From Isoetes taiwanensis (taxonomy: Eukaryota; Streptophyta; Lycopodiopsida; Isoetales; Isoetaceae), in contig JAJEKV010000173.1 in the NCBI GenBank assembly GCA_021234155.1, positions 756,405 to 820,404 on the forward strand: a stretch of DNA of 64,000 nucleotides, read 5' to 3'. How positions within the stretch are numbered: position 1 is the stretch's first letter; every line of letters starts with the position of its first letter. The position numbers were made by a program, and so were the translations under genes. Positions 47,701 to 57,009 of this stretch are shown here, piece after piece. The notes beneath the pieces are model-generated. The model had not been told where the DNA came from. It made no database searches and was given only the letters and a program-made list of their open reading frames with translations.

Positions 47701-49760
47701 CCTAAAACCACCTCCGGAAGCAGCTTTTGCCCCAAAAGTCCTCTCCCCGGCGGCCCGGGCGACGGACGGGCAACTTCCCCTCTCCCATCGCGGCTCGCCA
47801 ATGGACTCGGAACATTGACATTCTTACTGGGACCAAGTTTCATGGCCAAAAGACCACCCCTCTCATGTCCAACACACTCGTAGTCAATTGGCCTAGGAGG
47901 TGGTCATTCAATCACCGCAACGTAGGGCTTAAGTGTTTTTTCTTTTGCAAACCGGTCGTGCAACTTGGTCTCTAGGGTAATTTCGCCTCCCGTGATGTGG
48001 CGAAGTCGAATCGCCATTCCGAGCCTCCGCAATGTCCGAACGACAAAACACTTTGGTTTCTACACCTGGCCGACCGCAGACGCTTCCAGCGGTTTGATAA
48101 GTTCTCACGGACGGATGTTGGATTTTTTGGACCTTATCGAGACAGGGCTCTTGAAACGGCGATTCAACGGTCGGATAGGGAACCGAGATCCCGGAGTGTG
48201 GTCTTTAGCGCACGCCCCCGGGAGCCGCCAGAAAGGTCGCCGAAACTTTTTGGGCTCGCCTCCTCGGGTCCGGACTCTCCCTCTAATGAGGTGGCCTTGC
48301 AAGGTCCTCGCCTTGTTTGACTTGGGCAAGTGTGCCGCTTTACCGCCCAACAACAAAGCTGCCCTGACCGCTCTAATGCAAACACTTTGATCTAAACCTT
48401 GTCCGAAATATTGAAAACTGCCTCAGATGTTGGCGATGGCTTAGAAAGCCTCGGCCGACAAAAAATCAGAATTTAATTCCGCACTATGCATTAATTACGA
48501 ATTTATGAATGTCTTGCTACCGCAAAAGTCGCCCTTTACTTCTAACCGCCACAACGGGAGGAGTACAGATCCAAACTCCATTCCGTCAGTTCTTTGCTTC
48601 GCTTCTCAATCGCATCTTATCAGCCAAGTCCCAAGTGCAAAGGACCAAAACTTCGACCCAAAACGCAAAACCCCGCTAGAACCCGACAACTCATAGGGTT
48701 TACGCTTTGGAGGCTTTATCCTTGTCGATTCGACTAGGACCTTGCGCCGTGTCTTGACGTGAGAGGGGGTGTTGACGCCGCAGCACGGACCCTAAAACCA
48801 TCCGAAGCAGCTTTGCCCCAAAAGTCCTCTCCCGGCTCCCCCGGCAACTGGACGGGCAACTTCCCCTCCTAATCGTGGATTCGCCGCCAATGGACTCTAA
48901 CGCCGACATTGCCCCGGGGACCAAGTTTCATGGCCAAAAGACCACCCCTTCTCGAGGTAGCGCCAAACTATCTCATGTCCAACACACTCAGTAGTCAATT
49001 GGCCTAGGAGGTGGTCATTCAATACCGCAACGTAGGGCGAAGTGTTTCTTTCTTTTGCAAAACCGACCGCAACTTGGTCTCTAGGGTAATTTCGGCCTCC
49101 CTGACGATGTGGCGAAGTCGAATCGCCATTCCTGAAAGCCTCCGCAATGTCCAACAACAAAACACTTTGGTTTCTACACGGCCGGCCAGGGGACGCCAGC
49201 GGTTTGATAAGTTCTCCCGGGCCGGATATTGGATTTTTTTGACCTTATCGAGCCGGGCCCTTGAACGAAGGATTCAACGGCCGGATAGGGGAACCGAGAT
49301 CCCGGAGTGTGGTCTTTAGCGTCATCGCCCTCCGGGTAGCGCCGCCGAAAGAAAGGTCTGCCTTCGCCTCCCCGAAACTTGTTTGACTTGGGCAAGTGTG
49401 CCTTGTTTGCTTCGCCTAACAACAACAAAAAATGCCTGCGACCGCACTAATGCAAACACTTTGATCTAAACCTTGTCCGAAATTTTGAAAACCGGCATGT
49501 ACGCTGGCGATGACTTAAGAAGCCTCACGACAAAAAAAATCAGAATTTAATTCCTTACTATGCATTAATTACGAATTTATGAATGTCTTGCTCTTGCCCA
49601 ACAACAGTCACCCTAGACCGCTCCAATGCTACCTATTTGATCAGAACTTTATCCGGAAATTCTAAAAATTTGCCTCGTATCTTGGGGATGACATAGGAAG
49701 CCAACCGACAAAAATCAGAATTTAATTCCATACCATGCATTAATTACGAATTTATGAAGC
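44759..49760. repeat. Tandem array of ~1.1-kb units (4 full, 1-2 partial)
   Basis: The landmark TTTGATAAGTTCT recurs at 44,759, 45,874, 46,993, 48,093 and 49,203, giving periods of 1,115, 1,119, 1,100 and 1,110 bp. The fifth unit is internally deleted after about 49,330, and another partial copy follows from about 49,590. A further remnant of the unit is at about 49,935-50,075. Units are similar throughout but differ by many one- to four-base indels, mostly at CG- and CTG-like sites. No frame is conserved between units, so it is non-coding. Confidence 0.93.
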
Positions 49761-50084
49761 ATGAATGCAAAAGAACGCATAACTAAAAAAAATTCCGCAT
49801 CGAAAAAAAAGGTGGAATTTTGACAAGCGGTTAAACGCGTCTTGCGGCGGACATGAGAAAACATTTCACTAGGATATGCAAAGTTGGTGCACGATGAAAT
49901 AGCTCTGAGTCTTCTAGAGCTCACATGCCGCCACAAAAGTTCTCTTCACGGCGTCCGGGCGATGGACGAGCAATTTCCCCTCTCCAAAACCATGATTTGG
50001 CTCTTCCAATGGACTCGAATATCGACATTACCCTGGGGGACCAACTTTCGGGGCGAAGACCACCCTTGTTCTCCAAAAGAACAA

Positions 50085-50335
50085 AGTACACTAGACGCCC
50101 AAATAGACGTCCCGCTGACGACGTCACGTCCCCGCTGACGCCACGCCGCACAAAAGTGACGACGCTGATGCGACGTGGTGCACCCTGGCGTGAGATCCGC
50201 CACGCCACGGTGTCGACGTCGCACCACACGCCGCATGCGACGCGGTTCGCGACGCGACGCCGCATTGACGCCGCATGGTCACGCTATTTGGCGACGCCAC
50301 GCCGCATGACGCCGCAAAGCCCACGCCGCTAAATG
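50085..50335. repeat. Right subterminal CGACG-rich repeats
   Basis: About 250 bp of GACGCC/GCGACG units, the counterpart of 42,487-42,715, ending at the right terminus of the CACTA-like element. Confidence 0.75.
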
Positions 50336-50352
50336 TCCATTCTCTTGTTGTA

Positions 50353-50485
50353 ATTACCCGCGGAAGATGCGACATGGGTATTGAAGCAAGACTTGGAGAA
50401 GCAATACCCGTAGTTTATGAAGGAGTTTGATGGGCGAAGTCGCTCCTACTTGGTCGACCCCGACTCTGCCGTGGTTAGCTAGTAT
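50353..50485 (+). pseudogene. Second half of the split chromodomain and end of pol
   Basis: Encodes PAEDATWVL followed by KQDLEKQYP, the second half of a chromovirus chromodomain, which continues VKWKH at 42,466. A Phe-Met-Lys-Glu-Phe tail follows, then SYLVDPDSAVVS and a stop near 50,480. One base seems missing just after the insertion. In chromoviruses this domain binds methylated H3 tails to direct integration. Confidence 0.8.
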
Positions 50486-51318
50486 GTTGTTAGTTAGTTT
50501 AAGCCCGGGCGCATGCATTCTAGTTACTAGGGTGCATGTGCCGTAACCTTGATCGTGTGGGCGTTGATGGGATACGCCTTTAGGCCATTCTTCTAGGCCA
50601 CACGCACCAAGAGGTGCGCAGACCATTAGGGTCATGTGAGTGAGGAATGAGGCATGGTGGGCGATGATGGGACATCGACGGATGATCTCTATGCCACGAT
50701 GCGGGTACGACACCCCGGGCCGTAGGAGGGTCATGGTGAAGGTTAAAGTGATCATGCGCGATGATGGGATCGTGAGACGTTCCCTAGCTTCAAACCCGTG
50801 GGGCATGATGCACTAGGGGTACTTTCGACCGCAACAAAGTACAAGGTAGCACTTTCGATCATGGGCTGGCGATGGGAGCATCTTAAATGATCCTTAAGCT
50901 CAAATCGAAAGGGCCATGATCTTGGGCAAGGTAGTAGGACAACCTTGAGTCAAGAGTTCGGCCAAGGAGGTAAGGGGGTGGTCCCCTAAAACCACAAATT
51001 ATTAACTAAACTAACATAATGTGCTCCTTTTGCGCAAGTAGAAGGTGGACTTCAACGAGGAGCGACATTACTAGAAGATAGGGGAGCCATAATTTAGATT
51101 ATGAACCCTAATAACTCTTATAATAATGTTTTGAATTATCGTAAGAAATAATCCGTTAAGGCTATATAATTTTGTATAAGTACAAATATAGCCTAAATTT
51201 TGACTTGAACTAATAAAACTTGATTACTATAATAAACTAAAGGTTATGACATGTTGTTGCTTGTGCAGGCATGAGGTAGATTCGTCACCTTTAGCAATGC
51301 CGAGGACGAAGATTGTCC
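50486..51318 (+). other. 3' untranslated region of the 21-kb element
   Basis: About 830 bp between the pol stop codon and the polypurine tract. No coding sequence recognised; frames on both strands are short. Confidence 0.6.
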
Positions 51319-51329
51319 TAAGGGGAGAA
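51319..51329 (+). other. Polypurine tract of the 21-kb element
   Basis: AAGGGGAGAA directly before the TGTGACGG start of the 3' LTR, the expected primer for plus-strand synthesis. Confidence 0.85.
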
Positions 51330-52978
51330 TGTGACGGTCCAGGGAATATACTATAAATACGATATATTCCTCGATCCGCCACCATACAAGTCTATCTTCA
51401 TAGCCTTGTATACCATAGATTGTGGCACTAGGGGCATGGCTAAGTTATTCTCATAACTTAGCCAACCATAGGTTAAGCCATTATCCACGGGGCCTTAACC
51501 TATTGGGGCATCACCACACGGACTCACCCCATTGGTGCCAATGTGGCATCCTAGGTGGTCCTAACTCATATAGGCATAAACCCTAACCCTAGACCTCTTT
51601 CTAGCCCTAGCACCCGAGACTCACCTACTGCTCAAAACCCCGCTTCAACATCGCTTGTTGTGGCATAGACTGGTGCGGCAACCCCCCAAGGAGGTAGACT
51701 CGCTTCTTGGAGTAGGAGCAGATCTCGTGAGCCTGAGACCATGGAGGCACACCTGGATCCGGAGGGAGAGCTTCAGGGGAGCAGGTATGAAGGACAAGAG
51801 TTGTGATAGCTCATCCGAATTAGCATTCCGGATGTGCTAGTATTTTGTATCTAGAGTAGAGCCATCCTAGAACCCATATATTCAATATCTTGAACCCCAA
51901 TCAAGGAACCCTAACTATTAGTTAGATTTGTATGATTAGGTTAAGATGTTTTTCTTATGATTATTCTCATGATGTGATGATTATGTGATGATGGTTGATC
52001 ATGTTTGCTCCTCTTGTATTGGGAAGGGGGTAGAGACCTAGAGCCATATGTAGTATGCTCCTAGAGTAGATCCCTTAGTTCCTATTAGTTGCGGCTGTGC
52101 ATAGGAGCCCACCGTGGCTATTGAGGCTATGATATGACTCAAAGACCATATAACGGGCTAGAGGGAAAGTGGAGGGAGGATCCCCGCCGAAGTGGGGGCT
52201 TCGGGGATCCCATAGTGGGCTAGGCTTATGGTCGGTCACTTCGGGTGGGCGAGCATGGGTCCGACACCTCCCCGGGCAATGGTGTTGCCCTCGCCTCTCG
52301 AGCTGCAAGTGTTGGCTTGGCTCTCGCTTTGGGGGTTCACTGGTACGAATCGCGTGTGTCGCCACGATTCTCTAGCCGCCCACTGCACCTCTAGATCCCC
52401 GAAGGGGAGATGCAACCCTTCCTCGCCTCATCGACCCGTGGAGATGCAACTGAGTAGTAGTCCCGATGGGTGATGCCACCTGATTGCGTGATCCGGAAGG
52501 CTAGAGTCCCCGCCGTGAGCCCCGATCTAGTCCATTTGCAAAGTATGCACGGAGGGGCGGATGGAGTGGTCAACCCTAGCCATTGTTCTATGCCAGCCCT
52601 GCGCCATTGCCATGACTCGGTCCGCTTCTATCTTGAGGCCTAGCCCTGGCCGGTCATCCTCCCACGAGTGTCCGAGCGGGTAGGAGCTCTCATGTTTTAT
52701 GGTTCGTGATTATCATCTTTGCCTTGGTTTATGTGTGATGCACTACCCTTCGAGGTAGTATTTGTATATGTTGATGCTAGTTCTGACGTGTTATCGCTTC
52801 CGCTGTTATAGGAGCCCATAGGGGAAGGGCGCGCAAGACACCTTCGTGTTCCCTTCCCGCACTAAGAGTCACCTCAGAGTGCGGGGTAGACGAAGGGCCC
52901 ATGCGGTTGTTGAGCCGAATGGGGGATTTCCTGCCGATTGTACGGCCGGGCGCCGTATGTTTAGCAGGGAGCGTCACA
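51330..52978 (+). repeat. 3' LTR of the 21-kb element
   Basis: 1,649 bp, starting TGTGACGGTCC and ending GGAGCGTCACA, followed by the CTTCT target duplication (52,979-52,983). It aligns over its whole length with the 5' LTR, with substitutions and many short indels concentrated in the GC-rich second half. The last ~280 bp are almost identical. Confidence 0.93.
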
Positions 52979-52983
52979 CTTCT

Positions 52984-53260
52984 GGATTTGGATATGCAGC
53001 AATGCCAGACAAACCTAGTAAAAAGTTATGAAGGTTGCTCTATTATAAATAATAACCTATCCAATATAGCCAACTCTCAAGCTATCTTGGTTCATTGTTC
53101 AATGGTGTTAATGTGCAGTGTGTCTCAACTAAGATGGCATGCAATATGTCTCTAGTAATATGACACTTCTCATTTCTTTCACTTATACCAACATGTGGAT
53201 GTAGACACTTGGCCTCAATATCACTCTAAGAACTATGCATCGCAGTAACCATGGAATTAT
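52984..53260. repeat. Older repeat copy A, right part
   Basis: Continues copy A (31,556-31,972) and matches about 55,498-55,775 of copy B. It contains TGGATATGCAGCAATGCCA and ACATATCCAATATAGCC-like strings found in both copies, and is cut at 53,261 by the LINE. Confidence 0.8.
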
Positions 53261-53275
53261 AAATGTCAAATTGTT

Positions 53276-54361
53276 TTTTTTTTTTTGTTTTGAATGACGA
53301 AAGCCAAAAAGTTTATTAATCGAGAATAAAAGTACAAAATTTACATGTCTCATCTAACTGTGTAAGCACACAGAGATGCCACAGGAGCAGAGCCTGGAGC
53401 ACAATGTACTTACTCCAGAATAGGAGACTAATGATAAGAATCAATTCGAAGATACTGAATCCAGATGCGTTCCACCAGTTCTGAGTCAAGGGAAGAACAC
53501 TCGTAGGCTGTCAATATCTTTTTATGGGCCACTGTAATAACACTATGTGCAGATGAATAAATGCCCTGAAAGATGTGGTGTCTGCGACGCTCCCATATCG
53601 AGCATAGGAGCCAACCGGAACCAAGGTGAAATGCCCTTTGTTTAGCTGGAGGCCATGCGTTGGGATAGGACGCCAAAAGGATGCATCGGCAGTCCAATGT
53701 ACCGTTAAACAAACCTTGTAGCCGTGACCATGACTGGTTGAACCTCGTGACAATCAAAGAGACAATGCTCAAGAGTCTCAACGTCCGAGAGGCGGCGGGC
53801 ATACCGCAGATATGCGAGGATCATAGCGATGTCGAAAGACATTAACCCGCAGTGCACTGTGGATAACCCCGCCACCACAAAGATGTAGACTTTGGGGTGG
53901 AGCAACCTATCCCAAAGCCATCGCCACGCATTTACACACAAAGTGGGTCGTGGAACATGTAGGTGCCACCCATCCGCAACTGGAGGGGTTGTGGTGCTAA
54001 AAGAAGGCGATATACTAATCTGACAAATTGCTTGCCTTTGTGAATATTTTCATGACAGTCCCATGGCACCCTTTCAGCAACACCAACTTGCACTATGAGA
54101 GGCAAATTTTCTGCGACCTTCTCCCATAGAGATACATCCCAACGAGAGAGCAGGAACTTTGCCTGAAATTCAGGCCAAGACAGTAGGCGACCCTCCTCAT
54201 ACCATGCTTGAATAGAGACAACACCTGCAAGAACCCATCGTCTCTGTGTAAGGGGATGAACTGAGGCTGCCAATGGAGGTGCTGAGGGGTCTGGAGGCAG
54301 TGGTGCCCACCACCATGGAGTCTCCAATAAGGTGTGGATAGAGGGGCATGGCCAGAAAAGA
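53276..54361 (-). mobile_element. 5'-truncated LINE with 15-bp target duplication
   Basis: A T run at 53,275-53,286 is the poly(A) tail of a minus-strand LINE. The same 15 bases, AAATGTCAAATTGTT, flank it at 53,261-53,275 and 54,362-54,376, a textbook target duplication. The interior encodes the C-terminal end of LINE ORF2, including the zf-RVT-type segment RLSDVETLEHCLFDC (53,941-53,705) and an upstream tryptophan-rich segment (54,327-53,932). Reverse transcriptase and everything upstream are missing, as usual for abortive LINE insertion. Frameshifts show it is dead. Confidence 0.92.
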
Positions 54362-54496
54362 AAATGTCAAATTGTTACCTCATTCCCGCCATTTGAGGCC
54401 CTATAGGCAGTTGCAAATCTTCTTTGTTTAGAAATATGTCCGTAGTAATATGATTGTAGCCAAGACTTTCATCCTTCTTTTGTTCATGACTTGGCA

Positions 54497-54987
54497 TCAC
54501 TGATGAACTCTACATACCCCAACAAATGTCATCCATTCAATAGAGTCAGGTTTCATTAGCATGATTTTGATTAGATCCTCAGCCTCATTGGAATGCCCTG
54601 CACTGCCAAGGAGATTGATCATGTGCCCATAATGCTCGACATTTATGGAAATGCCGGAATCTGAGGACATGAAACAAAAGTGATAACAGCCTTCATGTGA
54701 AGAGCCTGGCATGTGTACAAGCGGAAAACATAGTAATAATAGTAACACTATTCGGTGGCACTCCTTTCATTTGCATTTTTCTAAAAGAAATTTAGTGCTT
54801 GTTTGCTACAACCTTGATGTGCATATGCTAATATCATGCTACTCGACAAATCCAGATTTCTATGTGCCATATTATCAAATACATAATACGCATCCTTCAA
54901 GCTCCCACACTTCTGATACAAATTGATCAGAGCATTCCCTATATAAATATCAGACTCACACATATTGTTAGAAATATGTCCGTTCAT
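54497..54987 (-). pseudogene. Pentatricopeptide-repeat (PPR) protein fragment
   Basis: The frame 54,987-54,781 encodes SDIYIGNALINLYQKCGSL, KDAYYVFDNMAHRN and MILAYAHQGCSKQAL. The frame 54,748-54,497 encodes GISINVEHYGHMINLLGSAG and EAEDLIKIMLMKPDSIEW, then VGVCRVHQ. These are PPR repeats of the P-L-S type used in plant organellar RNA processing. One frame change separates the halves, and neither an N-terminal targeting sequence nor a C-terminal E/DYW domain is present. It is a relic covering about four or five repeats. Confidence 0.82.
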
Positions 54988-55078
54988 CTGCGAAAAAATT
55001 ATACAGGCAAATCAAACAATAAAAATAAGAAAGTCTGGATGTCACATCTCGTAATGTCCTTCATTACCTTGACTATAC

Positions 55079-55775
55079 ATGCTTCATAGCCAAGTTTTGA
55101 GAGCCACCAAAGATTTAGTCACCTATCAAGTAATGTCAGAAAGAATTAGGCCCGATGCACTTGTATCGAAAGAAATAGATGAAACATCTGGTGAAACCAC
55201 CTTTTACCATCTCAATTCAATCTAAACCATCGACCTAGAAAAAAACAAAACCAATGGCCCAAATTACAAGGCATCTCAAGACGGATAAAAACTGCATGCA
55301 GATCAAGCCACTCTTTTTTGGAGGTGCAGATTAATTTGTGATATCAGAGTAGTGCATCATAACAGACATAGGTTTTCGAACTTTTGAACTCTCCAGGTTG
55401 AAGATCTATAACCCACTGTATGCACCTCTTTTGAAGCACAATAGAGCAGCATCAACTTCTTTGTTGTTGAGCAAATGGAACAGATGCAATGCTTCTGGCT
55501 TTGGATATGCAGCAATGCCAAGCAAACCTAATAAAAAGTTATGAAGGTTGCACTATTATAAATAGTAACATATCCAATATAGCCAACTATGTACCTGCGT
55601 CTTCTCAAGCTATCTTGATTCATTGTCCAATGGTGTTAACATGCAGTGTGTCTCAACTAAGGTGGCATGCATGTGTCTCAACTAAGGTGGCATGCAGTGT
55701 GTCTCTAGTAAGATGACACTTCTCAATTCTTTCACTAGATGGACTATGCATCACAGCAACCGTGGCACTATAAAC
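55079..55775. repeat. Older repeat copy B, uninterrupted
   Basis: The uninterrupted counterpart of copy A (31,556-31,972 joined to 52,984-53,260). It contains a short internal tandem repeat of GCATG(T/CAG)TGTCTCAACTAAGGTG near 55,640-55,700. It shows that copy A was continuous before the 21-kb element arrived. Confidence 0.85.
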
Positions 55776-55891
55776 GTCTTGATGCGTTAACATCTTGTTT
55801 CCGGTTTCTTTTATAAGCAAGCATTTAAAGAGAATATTCAAAAGCATCTTTTTAAAATAATAATTATACATGTTAACATTATGTATATAGG

Positions 55892-55979
55892 AATGTTTGG
55901 GTGGTAAGGATTCCGGCCTAGAAAATTGGCCGACGCGCGTCCGACGCACGGAGGCCAAAATCCTAACGCCCGAACATTC
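55892..55979. repeat. Short GC-rich inverted repeat
   Basis: GAATGTTTGGGTGGTAAGGA (left arm) pairs with the reverse complement of TCCTAACGCCCGAACATTCG (right arm) around a GC-rich loop, total 88 bp. It may be a small MITE. A CACTGTT triplet repeat follows at about 56,015-56,035. Confidence 0.6.
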
Positions 55980-56292
55980 GTGTGACGTGAAATTTGTGGT
56001 GGGCCATTTTCTGCACTGTTCACTGTTCACTGTTCATTTTTGGCTGCCCGAGCTCCGGCTATGGCGTCGGCTATGGCGCCAGGCCTCTAGGCGTGTTGCA
56101 TGCACCGGTTCTTCCCCTTTTCTTACACGGCTTGGCCTGCTCGTTCCTTTGATCCCATTTTCATACAGAGCGCCACAGATTTGGAGAGTTCTTGGTGGAT
56201 CTTGCACTTCCTTGTGTGTTTCTGAAATTTTCTGGACCTTTTTCGACTGGAGCGCCTCCCTTCAGTAAGAATGTTTGATTCTTACTTGATTC

Positions 56293-56613
56293 TTGTTTGA
56301 TTCTTGTCTGGCGTCTTATTGTTTCTTTGTTTTAGCAAGTGCACCTACTTTGATTGTAGATGCCACCTACTTTGATGTTGATGAAGCTGAACTAGCGAAG
56401 TGCCCGATAGCTCGCAGGGCTTTGAATCTGAATATAAACATTGGGAGTTCTGTAGGTACGAACATATATGGTGGTTCATTTAGCAACTGCACGTTCACTG
56501 CTTCTGCTGCACTTGAGAAAGAATTTCAGGAATTTATGATCGAGAAGAGAAACAAACTGCGTAATTCTCTGGAATCTGGATCAGAAATCTCTATAATCTC
56601 TTTAATTGAATGA
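56293..56613 (+). CDS. Hypothetical ORF upstream of FANCD2
   Basis: 106 codons. The part after a possible splice acceptor (TGTTTTAG near 56,335) encodes a mixed-composition stretch (ATYFDVDEAELAKC, then NINIGSSVG) and a charged helix (EKEFQEFMIEKRNKLRNSLE). A possible donor (CAGTAAGAA) sits at about 56,267 after a second open frame (55,897-56,268). I recognise no family, and the region follows a MITE-like inverted repeat, so it may be transposon-derived or non-coding. Confidence 0.25.
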   Translation: MFDSCLASYCFFVLASAPTLIVDATYFDVDEAELAKCPIARRALNLNINIGSSVGTNIYGGSFSNCTFTASAALEKEFQEFMIEKRNKLRNSLESGSEISIISLIE

Positions 56614-56939
56614 AAAACTGAATGTTCTGAAAAACTGGAGTGTTCTCGAATTGAATGAAAAACTGAATGTTCTGATTTTATAACTGTAATGGTATAACTG
56701 TGTTTTAATATAACTGGTATAATTGTGTTTGGAAAACATATTTTTGAGTTAAAAACATACCAGAGAAAATTTGGAGAATCAGTGATTCTGAAAAAATAGA
56801 CTCGAAGAATCACTGCTTCTGGGAAAGAATGTGTGCCACGTGGCACACAGGATTAGCGGATTAGCGGATGGGGCAGAAAATGCCCCACCCAAATTTTACG
56901 ATAGATATAAACTAAAATGCCTTCGCAAAAAAGTAGCGG

Positions 56940-56947
56940 TATATAAG
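56940..56947 (+). promoter_or_regulatory. Putative TATA box of FANCD2
   Basis: TATATAAG, about 65 bases before the ATG at 57,010. Position is plausible for a short 5' leader; no other core element was assigned. Confidence 0.45.
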
Positions 56948-57009
56948 GATGATGTGGCAAATAAAAGACTAGGCAAAACCCAGATAGCGGGAAATCAAAT
57001 TGCGAAGCT

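Larger units (their letters stand above)
42467..50351. mobile_element. CACTA-like DNA transposon (non-autonomous, 7.9 kb) inside the chromodomain
   Basis: Its termini are inverted repeats: the left reads ACAACAAGAAAAGGGTCATT and continues TAGCGACG; the right, reversed, reads ACAACAAGAGAATGGACATT and continues TAGCGGCG. With the preceding C, the left end is one base away from CACTACAAGAAAA, a usual plant CACTA terminus. Both ends carry dense CGACG-type subterminal repeats, another CACTA trait. I found no TNP1 or TNP2 transposase sequence. Its removal joins two chromodomain halves. A clean 3-bp target duplication is not visible (GCA left, ATT right), so the exact ends may be off by one or two bases. 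Confidence 0.72.
31973..52978 (+). mobile_element. 21-kb LTR retrotransposon (Ty3 chromovirus type) with a histone H3-like ORF
   Basis: Complete element: 5' LTR (31,973-33,611), primer-binding site (33,613-33,624), H3-like frame (34,187-35,275), a 2.5-kb region of unknown role, gag (about 38,270-39,060), protease, reverse transcriptase, RNase H, integrase with chromodomain (ending about 50,480 after an insertion), polypurine tract and 3' LTR (51,330-52,978), flanked by CTTCT. The pol order RT-RNaseH-integrase plus chromodomain places it among Ty3 chromoviruses. Excluding the 7.9-kb CACTA-like insertion, it is about 13.1 kb. Every frame has many indels, so it is not autonomous as read. The two LTRs are about 1.64 and 1.65 kb and similar throughout, with many short indels. 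Confidence 0.93.

Noticed and set aside
44732-49428. Many open frames of 60-140 codons on both strands in the 1.1-kb tandem array
   Set aside because: Frames are not conserved between units, change with each small indel and resemble no known domain. They are GC-rich shadow frames.
42467-50351. A MULE (Mutator-like) element instead of CACTA
   Set aside because: Long CpG-rich ends could suggest MULE, but no 9-bp target duplication is seen, and the terminus is one base from the plant CACTA end with subterminal short repeats.
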